Origin: Acanthococcus lagerstroemiae
Taxonomy: Eukaryota > Arthropoda > Insecta > Hemiptera > Eriococcidae
Assembly (NCBI GenBank): GCA_031841125.1
Contig: JAJSSI010000026.1
Coordinates: forward strand, 1 to 64,000
Direction of reading: 5' to 3'
Length of the DNA stretch: 64,000 nt
The position numbers and the translations under genes are program-made. Below, piece by piece: positions 22,601 through 37,034 of this stretch. The notes under the pieces were generated by a model that saw only the letters and a program-made list of their open reading frames with translations, was not told the origin of the DNA and did no database searches. Position 1 is the stretch's first letter, and every line of letters begins with the position of its first letter.

Positions 22601-25600
22601 AGAGGGATGGAATTTGCGGGGATCGAAAGGCCGTATTTTTCCACGAATTTTGGTACCGGAATGGACCCATACGGACAATTAGGGAGGGGGCTATGGCCGA
22701 AATGCGATCTTCATAATTTACTGCATGTATATCTCCTCAAATGTGAAAATTTTTCCTAATTGACCTAGAGGGATGGAATTTGCGGGGATCGAAAGGCCGT
22801 ATTTTTCCACGAATTTTGGTACCGGAATGGACCCATACGGACAATTAGGGAGGGGGCTATGGCCGAAATGCGATCTTCATAATTTACTGCATGTATATCT
22901 CCTCAAATGTGAAAATTTTTCCTAATTGACCTAGAGGGATGGAATTTGCGGGGATCGAAAGGCCGTATTTTTCCACGAATTTTGGTACCGGAATGGACCC
23001 ATACGGACAATTAGGGAGGGGGCTATGGCCGAAATGCGATCTTCATAATTTACTGCATGTATATCTCCTCAAATGTGAAAATTTTTCCTAATTGACCTAG
23101 AGGGATGGAATTTGCGGGGATCGAAAGGCCGTATTTTTCCACGAATTTTGGTACCGGAATGGACCCATACGGACAATTAGGGAGGGGGCTATGGCCGAAA
23201 TGCGATCTTCATAATTTACTGCATGTATATCTCCTCAAATGTGAAAATTTTTCCTAATTGACCTAGAGGATGGAATTTGCGGGGATCGAAAGGCCGTATT
23301 TTTCCACGAATTTTGGTACCGGAATGGACCCATACGGACAATTAGGGAGGGGGCTATGGCCGAAATGCGATCTTCATAATTTACTGCATGTATATCTCCT
23401 CAAATGTGAAAATTTTTCCTAATTGACCTAGAGGGATGGAATTTGCGGGGATCGAAAGGCCGTATTTTTCCACGAATTTTGGTACCGGAATGGACCCATA
23501 CGGACAATTAGGGAGGGGGCTATGGCCGAAATGCGATCTTCATAATTTACTGCATGTATATCTCCTCAAATGTGAAAATTTTTCCTAATTGACCTAGAGG
23601 GATGGAATTTGCGGGGATCGAAAGGCCGTATTTTTCCACGAATTTTGGTACCGGAATGGACCCATACGGACAATTAGGGAGGGGGCTATGGCCGAAATGC
23701 GATCTTCATAATTTACTGCATGTATATCTCCTCAAATGTGAAAATTTTTCCTAATTGACCTAGAGGGATGGAATTTGCGGGGATCGAAAGGCCGTATTTT
23801 TCCACGAATTTTGGTACCGGAATGGACCCATACGGACAATTAGGGAGGGGGCTATGGCCGAAATGCGATCTTCATAATTTACTGCATGTATATCTCCTCA
23901 AATGTGAAAATTTTTCCTAATTGACCTAGAGGAATGGAATTTGCGGGGATCGAAAGGCCGTATTTTTCCACGAATTTTGGTACCGGAATGGACCCATACG
24001 GACAATTAGGGAGGGGGCTATGGCCGAAATGCGATCTTCATAATTTACTGCATGTATATCTCCTCAAATGTAAAATTTTTCCTAATTGACCTAGAGGAAT
24101 GGAATTTGCGGGGATCGAAAGGCCGTATTTTTCCACGAATTTTGGTACCGGAATGGACCCATACGGACAATTAGGGAGGGGGCTATGGCCGAAATGCGAT
24201 CTTCATAATTTACTGCATGTATATCTCCTCAAATGTGAAAATTTTTCCTAATTGACCTAGAGGGATGGAATTTGCGGGGATCGAAAGGCCGTATTTTTCC
24301 ACGAATTTTGGTACCGGAATGGACCCATACGGACAATTAGGGAGGGGGCTATGGCCGAAATGCGATCTTCATAATTTACTGCATGTATATCTCCTCAAAT
24401 GTGAAAATTTTTCCTAATTGACCTAGAGGGATGGAATTTGCGGGGATCGAAAGGCCGTATTTTTCCACGAATTTTGGTACCGGAATGGACCCATACGGAC
24501 AATTAGGGAGGGGGCTATGGCCGAAATGCGATCTTCATAATTTACTGCATGTATATCTCCTCAAATGTGAAAATTTTTCCTAATTGACCTAGAGGAATGG
24601 AATTTGCGGGGATCGAAAGGCCGTATTTTTCCACGAATTTTGGTACCGGAATGGACCCATACGGACAATTAGGGAGGGGGCTATGGCCGAAATGCGATCT
24701 TCATAATTTACTGCATGTATATCTCCTCAAATGTGAAAATTTTTCCTAATTGACCTAGAGGGATGGAATTTGCGGGGATCGAAAGGCCGTATTTTTCCAC
24801 GAATTTTGGTACCGGAATGGACCCATACGGACAATTAGGGAGGGGGCTATGGCCGAAATGCGATCTTCATAATTTACTGCATGTATATCTCCTCAAATGT
24901 GAAAATTTTTCCTAATTGACCTAGAGGAATGGAATTTGCGGGGATCGAAAGGCCGTATTTTTCCACGAATTTTGGTACCGGAATGGACCCATACGGACAA
25001 TTAGGGAGGGGGCTATGGCCGAAATGCGATCTTCATAATTTACTGCATGTATATCTCCTCAAATGTGAAAATTTTTCCTAATTGACCTAGAGGGATGGAA
25101 TTTGCGGGGATCGAAAGGCCGTATTTTTCCACGAATTTTGGTACCGGAATGGACCCATACGGACAATTAGGGAGGGGGCTATGGCCGAAATGCGATCTTC
25201 ATAATTTACTGCATGTATATCTCCTCAAATGTGAAAATTTTTCCTAATTGACCTAGAGGAATGGAATTTGCGGGGATCGAAAGGCCGTATTTTTCCACGA
25301 ATTTTGGTACCGGAATGGACCCATACGGACAATTAGGGAGGGGGCTATGGCCGAAATGCGATCTTCATAATTTACTGCATGTATATCTCCTCAAATGTGA
25401 AAATTTTTCCTAATTGACCTAGAGGAATGGAATTTGCGGGGATCGAAAGGCCGTATTTTTCCACGAATTTTGGTACCGGAATGGACCCATACGGACAATT
25501 AGGGAGGGGGCTATGGCCGAAATGCGATCTTCATAATTTACTGCATGTATATCTCCTCAAATGTGAAAATTTTTCCTAATTGACCTAGAGGGATGGAATT

Positions 25601-28600
25601 TGCGGGGATCGAAAGGCCGTATTTTTCCACGAATTTTGGTACCGGAATGGACCCATACGGACAATTAGGGAGGGGGCTATGGCCGAAATGCGATCTTCAT
25701 AATTTACTGCATGTATATCTCCTCAAATGTGAAAATTTTTCCTAATTGACCTAGAGGGATGGAATTTGCGGGGATCGAAAGGCCGTATTTTTCCACGAAT
25801 TTTGGTACCGGAATGGACCCATACGGACAATTAGGGAGGGGGCTATGGCCGAAATGCGATCTTCATAATTTACTGCATGTATATCTCCTCAAATGTGAAA
25901 ATTTTTCCTAATTGACCTAGAGGAATGGAATTTGCGGGGATCGAAAGGCCGTATTTTTCCACGAATTTTGGTACCGGAATGGACCCATACGGACAATTAG
26001 GGAGGGGGCTATGGCCGAAATGCGATCTTCATAATTTACTGCATGTATATCTCCTCAAATGTGAAAATTTTTCCTAATTGACCTAGAGGAATGGAATTTG
26101 CGGGGATCGAAAGGCCGTATTTTTCCACGAATTTTGGTACCGGAATGGACCCATACGGACAATTAGGGAGGGGGCTATGGCCGAAATGCGATCTTCATAA
26201 TTTACTGCATGTATATCTCCTCAAATGTGAAAATTTTTCCTAATTGACCTAGAGGGATGGAATTTGCGGGGATCGAAAGGCCGTATTTTTCCACGAATTT
26301 TGGTACCGGAATGGACCCATACGGACAATTAGGGAGGGGGCTATGGCCGAAATGCGATCTTCATAATTTACTGCATGTATATCTCCTCAAATGTGAAAAT
26401 TTTTCCTAATTGACCTAGAGGATGGAATTTGCGGGGATCGAAAGGCCGTATTTTTCCACGAATTTTGGTACCGGAATGGACCCATACGGACAATTAGGGA
26501 GGGGGCTATGGCCGAAATGCGATCTTCATAATTTACTGCATGTATATCTCCTCAAATGTGAAAATTTTTCCTAATTGACCTAGAGGGATGGAATTTGCGG
26601 GGATCGAAAGGCCGTATTTTTCCACGAATTTTGGTACCGGAATGGACCCATACGGACAATTAGGGAGGGGGCTATGGCCGAAATGCGATCTTCATAATTT
26701 ACTGCATGTATATCTCCTCAAATGTGAAAATTTTTCCTAATTGACCTAGAGGAATGGAATTTGCGGGGATCGAAAGGCCGTATTTTTCCACGAATTTTGG
26801 TACCGGAATGGACCCATACGGACAATTAGGGAGGGGGCTATGGCCGAAATGCGATCTTCATAATTTACTGCATGTATATCTCCTCAAATGTGAAAATTTT
26901 TCCTAATTGACCTAGAGGGATGGAATTTGCGGGGATCGAAAGGCCGTATTTTTCCACGAATTTTGGTACCGGAATGGACCCATACGGACAATTAGGGAGG
27001 GGGCTATGGCCGAAATGCGATCTTCATAATTTACTGCATGTATATCTCCTCAAATGTGAAAATTTTTCCTAATTGACCTAGAGGGATGGAATTTGCGGGG
27101 ATCGAAAGGCCGTATTTTTCCACGAATTTTGGTACCGGAATGGACCCATACGGACAATTAGGGAGGGGGCTATGGCCGAAATGCGATCTTCATAATTTAC
27201 TGCATGTATATCTCCTCAAATGTGAAAATTTTTCCTAATTGACCTAGAGGGATGGAATTTGCGGGGATCGAAAGGCCGTATTTTTCCACGAATTTTGGTA
27301 CCGGAATGGACCCATACGGACAATTAGGGAGGGGGCTATGGCCGAAATGCGATCTTCATAATTTACTGCATGTATATCTCCTCAAATGTGAAAATTTTTC
27401 CTAATTGACCTAGAGGAATGGAATTTGCGGGGATCGAAAGGCCGTATTTTTCCACGAATTTTGGTACCGGAATGGACCCATACGGACAATTAGGGAGGGG
27501 GCTATGGCCGAAATGCGATCTTCATAATTTACTGCATGTATATCTCCTCAAATGTGAAAATTTTTCCTAATTGACCTAGAGGGATGGAATTTGCGGGGAT
27601 CGAAAGGCCGTATTTTTCCACGAATTTTGGTACCGGAATGGACCCATACGGACAATTAGGGAGGGGGCTATGGCCGAAATGCGATCTTCATAATTTACTG
27701 CATGTATATCTCCTCAAATGTGAAAATTTTTCCTAATTGACCTAGAGGAATGGAATTTGCGGGGATCGAAAGGCCGTATTTTTCCACGAATTTTGGTACC
27801 GGAATGGACCCATACGGACAATTAGGGAGGGGGCTATGGCCGAAATGCGATCTTCATAATTTACTGCATGTATATCTCCTCAAATGTGAAAATTTTTCCT
27901 AATTGACCTAGAGGAATGGAATTTGCGGGGATCGAAAGGCCGTATTTTTCCACGAATTTTGGTACCGGAATGGACCCATACGGACAATTAGGGAGGGGGC
28001 TATGGCCGAAATGCGATCTTCATAATTTACTGCATGTATATCTCCTCAAATGTGAAAATTTTTCCTAATTGACCTAGAGGGATGGAATTTGCGGGGATCG
28101 AAAGGCCGTATTTTTCCACGAATTTTGGTACCGGAATGGACCCATACGGACAATTAGGGAGGGGGCTATGGCCGAAATGCGATCTTCATAATTTACTGCA
28201 TGTATATCTCCTCAAATGTGAAAATTTTTCCTAATTGACCTAGAGGATGGAATTTGCGGGGATCGAAAGGCCGTATTTTTCCACGAATTTTGGTACCGGA
28301 ATGGACCCATACGGACAATTAGGGAGGGGGCTATGGCCGAAATGCGATCTTCATAATTTACTGCATGTATATCTCCTCAAATGTGAAAATTTTTCCTAAT
28401 TGACCTAGAGGAATGGAATTTGCGGGGATCGAAAGGCCGTATTTTTCCACGAATTTTGGTACCGGAATGGACCCATACGGACAATTAGGGAGGGGGCTAT
28501 GGCCGAAATGCGATCTTCATAATTTACTGCATGTATATCTCCTCAAATGTGAAAATTTTTCCTAATTGACCTAGAGGGATGGAATTTGCGGGGATCGAAA

Positions 28601-31600
28601 GGCCGTATTTTTCCACGAATTTTGGTACCGGAATGGACCCATACGGACAATTAGGGAGGGGGCTATGGCCGAAATGCGATCTTCATAATTTACTGCATGT
28701 ATATCTCCTCAAATGTGAAAATTTTTCCTAATTGACCTAGAGGGATGGAATTTGCGGGGATCGAAAGGCCGTATTTTTCCACGAATTTTGGTACCGGAAT
28801 GGACCCATACGGACAATTAGGGAGGGGGCTATGGCCGAAATGCGATCTTCATAATTTACTGCATGTATATCTCCTCAAATGTGAAAATTTTTCCTAATTG
28901 ACCTAGAGGATGGAATTTGCGGGGATCGAAAGGCCGTATTTTTCCACGAATTTTGGTACCGGAATGGACCCATACGGACAATTAGGGAGGGGGCTATGGC
29001 CGAAATGCGATCTTCATAATTTACTGCATGTATATCTCCTCAAATGTGAAAATTTTTCCTAATTGACCTAGAGGGATGGAATTTGCGGGGATCGAAAGGC
29101 CGTATTTTTCCACGAATTTTGGTACCGGAATGGACCCATACGGACAATTAGGGAGGGGGCTATGGCCGAAATGCGATCTTCATAATTTACTGCATGTATA
29201 TCTCCTCAAATGTGAAAATTTTTCCTAATTGACCTAGAGGAATGGAATTTGCGGGGATCGAAAGGCCGTATTTTTCCACGAATTTTGGTACCGGAATGGA
29301 CCCATACGGACAATTAGGGAGGGGGCTATGGCCGAAATGCGATCTTCATAATTTACTGCATGTATATCTCCTCAAATGTGAAAATTTTTCCTAATTGACC
29401 TAGAGGAATGGAATTTGCGGGGATCGAAAGGCCGTATTTTTCCACGAATTTTGGTACCGGAATGGACCCATACGGACAATTAGGGAGGGGGCTATGGCCG
29501 AAATGCGATCTTCATAATTTACTGCATGTATATCTCCTCAAATGTGAAAATTTTTCCTAATTGACCTAGAGGGATGGAATTTGCGGGGATCGAAAGGCCG
29601 TATTTTTCCACGAATTTTGGTACCGGAATGGACCCATACGGACAATTAGGGAGGGGGCTATGGCCGAAATGCGATCTTCATAATTTACTGCATGTATATC
29701 TCCTCAAATGTGAAAATTTTTCCTAATTGACCTAGAGGGATGGAATTTGCGGGGATCGAAAGGCCGTATTTTTCCACGAATTTTGGTACCGGAATGGACC
29801 CATACGGACAATTAGGGAGGGGGCTATGGCCGAAATGCGATCTTCATAATTTACTGCATGTATATCTCCTCAAATGTGAAAATTTTTCCTAATTGACCTA
29901 GAGGGATGGAATTTGCGGGGATCGAAAGGCCGTATTTTTCCACGAATTTTGGTACCGGAATGGACCCATACGGACAATTAGGGAGGGGGCTATGGCCGAA
30001 ATGCGATCTTCATAATTTACTGCATGTATATCTCCTCAAATGTGAAAATTTTTCCTAATTGACCTAGAGGGATGGAATTTGCGGGGATCGAAAGGCCGTA
30101 TTTTTCCACGAATTTTGGTACCGGAATGGACCCATACGGACAATTAGGGAGGGGGCTATGGCCGAAATGCGATCTTCATAATTTACTGCATGTATATCTC
30201 CTCAAATGTGAAAATTTTTCCTAATTGACCTAGAGGAATGGAATTTGCGGGGATCGAAAGGCCGTATTTTTCCACGAATTTTGGTACCGGAATGGACCCA
30301 TACGGACAATTAGGGAGGGGGCTATGGCCGAAATGCGATCTTCATAATTTACTGCATGTATATCTCCTCAAATGTGAAAATTTTTCCTAATTGACCTAGA
30401 GGATGGAATTTGCGGGGATCGAAAGGCCGTATTTTTCCACGAATTTTGGTACCGGAATGGACCCATACGGACAATTAGGGAGGGGGCTATGGCCGAAATG
30501 CGATCTTCATAATTTACTGCATGTATATCTCCTCAAATGTGAAAATTTTTCCTAATTGACCTAGAGGGATGGAATTTGCGGGGATCGAAAGGCCGTATTT
30601 TTCCACGAATTTTGGTACCGGAATGGACCCATACGGACAATTAGGGAGGGGGCTATGGCCGAAATGCGATCTTCATAATTTACTGCATGTATATCTCCTC
30701 AAATGTGAAAATTTTTCCTAATTGACCTAGAGGGATGGAATTTGCGGGGATCGAAAGGCCGTATTTTTCCACGAATTTTGGTACCGGAATGGACCCATAC
30801 GGACAATTAGGGAGGGGGCTATGGCCGAAATGCGATCTTCATAATTTACTGCATGTATATCTCCTCAAATGTGAAAATTTTTCCTAATTGACCTAGAGGA
30901 TGGAATTTGCGGGGATCGAAAGGCCGTATTTTTCCACGAATTTTGGTACCGGAATGGACCCATACGGACAATTAGGGAGGGGGCTATGGCCGAAATGCGA
31001 TCTTCATAATTTACTGCATGTATATCTCCTCAAATGTAAAAATTTTTCCTAATTGACCTAGAGGAATGGAATTTGCGGGGATCGAAAGGCCGTATTTTTC
31101 CACGAATTTTGGTACCGGAATGGACCCATACGGACAATTAGGGAGGGGGCTATGGCCGAAATGCGATCTTCATAATTTACTGCATGTATATCTCCTCAAA
31201 TGTGAAAATTTTTCCTAATTGACCTAGAGGGATGGAATTTGCGGGGATCGAAAGGCCGTATTTTTCCACGAATTTTGGTACCGGAATGGACCCATACGGA
31301 CAATTAGGGAGGGGGCTATGGCCGAAATGCGATCTTCATAATTTACTGCATGTATATCTCCTCAAATGTGAAAATTTTTCCTAATTGACCTAGAGGAATG
31401 GAATTTGCGGGGATCGAAAGGCCGTATTTTTCCACGAATTTTGGTACCGGAATGGACCCATACGGACAATTAGGGAGGGGGCTATGGCCGAAATGCGATC
31501 TTCATAATTTACTGCATGTATATCTCCTCAAATGTGAAAATTTTTCCTAATTGACCTAGAGGGATGGAATTTGCGGGGATCGAAAGGCCGTATTTTTCCA

Positions 31601-33386
31601 CGAATTTTGGTACCGGAATGGACCCATACGGACAATTAGGGAGGGGGCTATGGCCGAAATGCGATCTTCATAATTTACTGCATGTATATCTCCTCAAATG
31701 TGAAAATTTTTCCTAATTGACCTAGAGGGATGGAATTTGCGGGGATCGAAAGGCCGTATTTTTCCACGAATTTTGGTACCGGAATGGACCCATACGGACA
31801 ATTAGGGAGGGGGCTATGGCCGAAATGCGATCTTCATAATTTACTGCATGTATATCTCCTCAAATGTGAAAATTTTTCCTAATTGACCTAGAGGAATGGA
31901 ATTTGCGGGGATCGAAAGGCCGTATTTTTCCACGAATTTTGGTACCGGAATGGACCCATACGGACAATTAGGGAGGGGGCTATGGCCGAAATGCGATCTT
32001 CATAATTTACTGCATGTATATCTCCTCAAATGTGAAAATTTTTCCTAATTGACCTAGAGGGATGGAATTTGCGGGGATCGAAAGGCCGTATTTTTCCACG
32101 AATTTTGGTACCGGAATGGACCCATACGGACAATTAGGGAGGGGGCTATGGCCGAAATGCGATCTTCATAATTTACTGCATGTATATCTCCTCAAATGTG
32201 AAAATTTTTCCTAATTGACCTAGAGGGATGGAATTTGCGGGGATCGAAAGGCCGTATTTTTCCACGAATTTTGGTACCGGAATGGACCCATACGGACAAT
32301 TAGGGAGGGGGCTATGGCCGAAATGCGATCTTCATAATTTACTGCATGTATATCTCCTCAAATGTGAAAATTTTTCCTAATTGACCTAGAGGAATGGAAT
32401 TTGCGGGGATCGAAAGGCCGTATTTTTCCACGAATTTTGGTACCGGAATGGACCCATACGGACAATTAGGGAGGGGGCTATGGCCGAAATGCGATCTTCA
32501 TAATTTACTGCATGTATATCTCCTCAAATGTGAAAATTTTTCCTAATTGACCTAGAGGAATGGAATTTGCGGGGATCGAAAGGCCGTATTTTTCCACGAA
32601 TTTTGGTACCGGAATGGACCCATACGGACAATTAGGGAGGGGGCTATGGCCGAAATGCGATCTTCATAATTTACTGCATGTATATCTCCTCAAATGTGAA
32701 AATTTTTCCTAATTGACCTAGAGGATGGAATTTGCGGGGATCGAAAGGCCGTATTTTTCCACGAATTTTGGTACCGGAATGGACCCATACGGACAATTAG
32801 GGAGGGGGCTATGGCCGAAATGCGATCTTCATAATTTACTGCATGTATATCTCCTCAAATGTGAAAATTTTTCCTAATTGACCTAGAGGATGGAATTTGC
32901 GGGGATCGAAAGGCCGTATTTTTCCACGAATTTTGGTACCGGAATGGACCCATACGGACAATTAGGGAGGGGGCTATGGCCGAAATGCGATCTTCATAAT
33001 TTACTGCATGTATATCTCCTCAAATGTGAAAATTTTTCCTAATTGACCTAGAGGGATGGAATTTGCGGGGATCGAAAGGCCGTATTTTTCCACGAATTTT
33101 GGTACCGGAATGGACCCATACGGACAATTAGGGAGGGGGCTATGGCCGAAATGCGATCTTCATAATTTACTGCATGTATATCTCCTCAAATGTGAAAATT
33201 TTTCCTAATTGACCTAGAGGATGGAATTTGCGGGGATCGAAAGGCCGTATTTTTCCACGAATTTTGGTACCGGAATGGACCCATACGGACAATTAGGGAG
33301 GGGGCTATGGCCGAAATGCGATCTTCATAATTTACTGCATGTATATCTCCTCAAATGTGAAAATTTTTCCTAATTGACCTAGAGGA

Positions 33387-36300
33387 ATGGAATTTGCGGG
33401 GATCGAAAGGCCGTATTTTTCCACGAATTTTGGTACCGGAATGGACCCATACGGACAATTAGGGAGGGGGCTATGGCCGAAATGCGATCTTCATAATTTA
33501 CTGCATGTATATCTCCTCAAATGTGAAAATTTTTCCTAATTGACCTAGAGGGATGGAATTTGCGGGGATCGAAAGGCCGTATTTTTCCACGAATTTTGGT
33601 ACCGGAATGGACCCATACGGACAATTAGGGAGGGGGCTATGGCCGAAATGCGATCTTCATAATTTACTGCATGTATATCTCCTCAAATGTGAAAATTTTT
33701 CCTAATTGACCTAGAGGAATGGAATTTGCGGGGATCGAAAGGCCGTATTTTTCCACGAATTTTGGTACCGGAATGGACCCATACGGACAATTAGGGAGGG
33801 GGCTATGGCCGAAATGCGATCTTCATAATTTACTGCATGTATATCTCCTCAAATGTGAAAATTTTTCCTAATTGACCTAGAGGGATGGAATTTGCGGGGA
33901 TCGAAAGGCCGTATTTTTCCACGAATTTTGGTACCGGAATGGACCCATACGGACAATTAGGGAGGGGGCTATGGCCGAAATGCGATCTTCATAATTTACT
34001 GCATGTATATCTCCTCAAATGTGAAAATTTTTCCTAATTGACCTAGAGGAATGGAATTTGCGGGGATCGAAAGGCCGTATTTTTCCACGAATTTTGGTAC
34101 CGGAATGGACCCATACGGACAATTAGGGAGGGGGCTATGGCCGAAATGCGATCTTCATAATTTACTGCATGTATATCTCCTCAAATGTGAAAATTTTTCC
34201 TAATTGACCTAGAGGGATGGAATTTGCGGGGATCGAAAGGCCGTATTTTTCCACGAATTTTGGTACCGGAATGGACCCATACGGACAATTAGGGAGGGGG
34301 CTATGGCCGAAATGCGATCTTCATAATTTACTGCATGTATATCTCCTCAAATGTGAAAATTTTTCCTAATTGACCTAGAGGAATGGAATTTGCGGGGATC
34401 GAAAGGCCGTATTTTTCCACGAATTTTGGTACCGGAATGGACCCATACGGACAATTAGGGAGGGGGCTATGGCCGAAATGCGATCTTCATAATTTACTGC
34501 ATGTATATCTCCTCAAATGTGAAAATTTTTCCTAATTGACCTAGAGGGATGGAATTTGCGGGGATCGAAAGGCCGTATTTTTCCACGAATTTTGGTACCG
34601 GAATGGACCCATACGGACAATTAGGGAGGGGGCTATGGCCGAAATGCGATCTTCATAATTTACTGCATGTATATCTCCTCAAATGTGAAAATTTTTCCTA
34701 ATTGACCTAGAGGAATGGAATTTGCGGGGATCGAAAGGCCGTATTTTTCCACGAATTTTGGTACCGGAATGGACCCATACGGACAATTAGGGAGGGGGCT
34801 ATGGCCGAAATGCGATCTTCATAATTTACTGCATGTATATCTCCTCAAATGTGAAAATTTTTCCTAATTGACCTAGAGGGATGGAATTTGCGGGGATCGA
34901 AAGGCCGTATTTTTCCACGAATTTTGGTACCGGAATGGACCCATACGGACAATTAGGGAGGGGGCTATGGCCGAAATGCGATCTTCATAATTTACTGCAT
35001 GTATATCTCCTCAAATGTGAAAATTTTTCCTAATTGACCTAGAGGAATGGAATTTGCGGGGATCGAAAGGCCGTATTTTTCCACGAATTTTGGTACCGGA
35101 ATGGACCCATACGGACAATTAGGGAGGGGGCTATGGCCGAAATGCGATCTTCATAATTTACTGCATGTATATCTCCTCAAATGTAAAATTTTTCCTAATT
35201 GACCTAGAGGAATGGAATTTGCGGGGATCGAAAGGCCGTATTTTTCCACGAATTTTGGTACCGGAATGGACCCATACGGACAATTAGGGAGGGGGCTATG
35301 GCCGAAATGCGATCTTCATAATTTACTGCATGTATATCTCCTCAAATGTGAAAATTTTTCCTAATTGACCTAGAGGAATGGAATTTGCGGGGATCGAAAG
35401 GCCGTATTTTTCCACGAATTTTGGTACCGGAATGGACCCATACGGACAATTAGGGAGGGGGCTATGGCCGAAATGCGATCTTCATAATTTACTGCATGTA
35501 TATCTCCTCAAATGTGAAAATTTTTCCTAATTGACCTAGAGGGATGGAATTTGCGGGGATCGAAAGGCCGTATTTTTCCACGAATTTTGGTACCGGAATG
35601 GACCCATACGGACAATTAGGGAGGGGGCTATGGCCGAAATGCGATCTTCATAATTTACTGCATGTATATCTCCTCAAAAAAAATTTTTCCTAATTGACCT
35701 AGAGGAATGGAATTTGCGGGGATCGAAAGGCCGTATTTTTCCACGAATTTTGGTACCGGAATGGACCCATACGGACAATTAGGGAGGGGGCTATGGCCGA
35801 AATGCGATCTTCATAATTTACTGCATGTATATCTCCTCAAATGTGAAAATTTTTCCTAATTGACCTAGAGGGATGGAATTTGCGGGGATCGAAAGGCCGT
35901 ATTTTTCCACGAATTTTGGTACCGGAATGGACCCATACGGACAATTAGGGAGGGGGCTATGGCCGAAATGCGATCTTCATAATTTACTGCATGTATATCT
36001 CCTCAAATGTGAAAATTTTTCCTAATTGACCTAGAGGAATGGAATTTGCGGGGATCGAAAGGCCGTATTTTTCCACGAATTTTGGTACCGGAATGGACCC
36101 ATACGGACAATTAGGGAGGGGGCTATGGCCGAAATGCGATCTTCATAATTTACTGCATGTATATCTCCTCAAATGTGAAAATTTTTCCTAATTGACCTAG
36201 AGGGATGGAATTTGCGGGGATCGAAAGGCCGTATTTTTCCACGAATTTTGGTACCGGAATGGACCCATACGGACAATTAGGGAGGGGGCTATGGCCGAAA

Positions 36301-37034
36301 TGCGATCTTCATAATTTACTGCATGTATATCTCCTCAAATGTGAAAATTTTTCCTAATTGACCTAGAGGAATGGAATTTGCGGGGATCGAAAGGCCGTAT
36401 TTTTCCACGAATTTTGGTACCGGAATGGACCCATACGGACAATTAGGGAGGGGGCTATGGCCGAAATGCGATCTTCATAATTTACTGCATGTATATCTCC
36501 TCAAATGTGAAAATTTTTCCTAATTGACCTAGAGGGATGGAATTTGCGGGGATCGAAAGGCCGTATTTTTCCACGAATTTTGGTACCGGAATGGACCCAT
36601 ACGGACAATTAGGGAGGGGGCTATGGCCGAAATGCGATCTTCATAATTTACTGCATGTATATCTCCTCAAATGTGAAAATTTTTCCTAATTGACCTAGAG
36701 GAATGGAATTTGCGGGGATCGAAAGGCCGTATTTTTCCACGAATTTTGGTACCGGAATGGACCCATACGGACAATTAGGGAGGGGGCTATGGCCGAAATG
36801 CGATCTTCATAATTTACTGCATGTATATCTCCTCAAATGTGAAAATTTTTCCTAATTGACCTAGAGGGATGGAATTTGCGGGGATCGAAAGGCCGTATTT
36901 TTCCACGAATTTTGGTACCGGAATGGACCCATACGGACAATTAGGGAGGGGGCTATGGCCGAAATGCGATCTTCATAATTTACTGCATGTATATCTCCTC
37001 AAATGTGAAAATTTTTCCTAATTGACCTAGAGGG
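33387..37034 (+). repeat. Run of alternating GAGGA and GAGGG units (dimer-like)
   Basis: Starting at 33387 the junction classes alternate A, G, A, G for eleven units to 35047. After two extra GAGGA units they alternate again from 35378 to 36869. This gives a local 332-bp dimeric period marked by a single base per monomer. A shorter alternating run occurs at about 41675-43003. Elsewhere in the interior the order is irregular. Confidence 0.6.
35544..35706 (+). repeat. 163-bp monomer with A-only linker, copy 2
   Basis: Same CTCAAAAAAAATTTTTCC linker as the unit at 19458, about 16.1 kb or 97 monomers away. The shared rare linker makes common descent or conversion likely. The wider series of junction types around the two copies differs after a few units. 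Confidence 0.88.
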
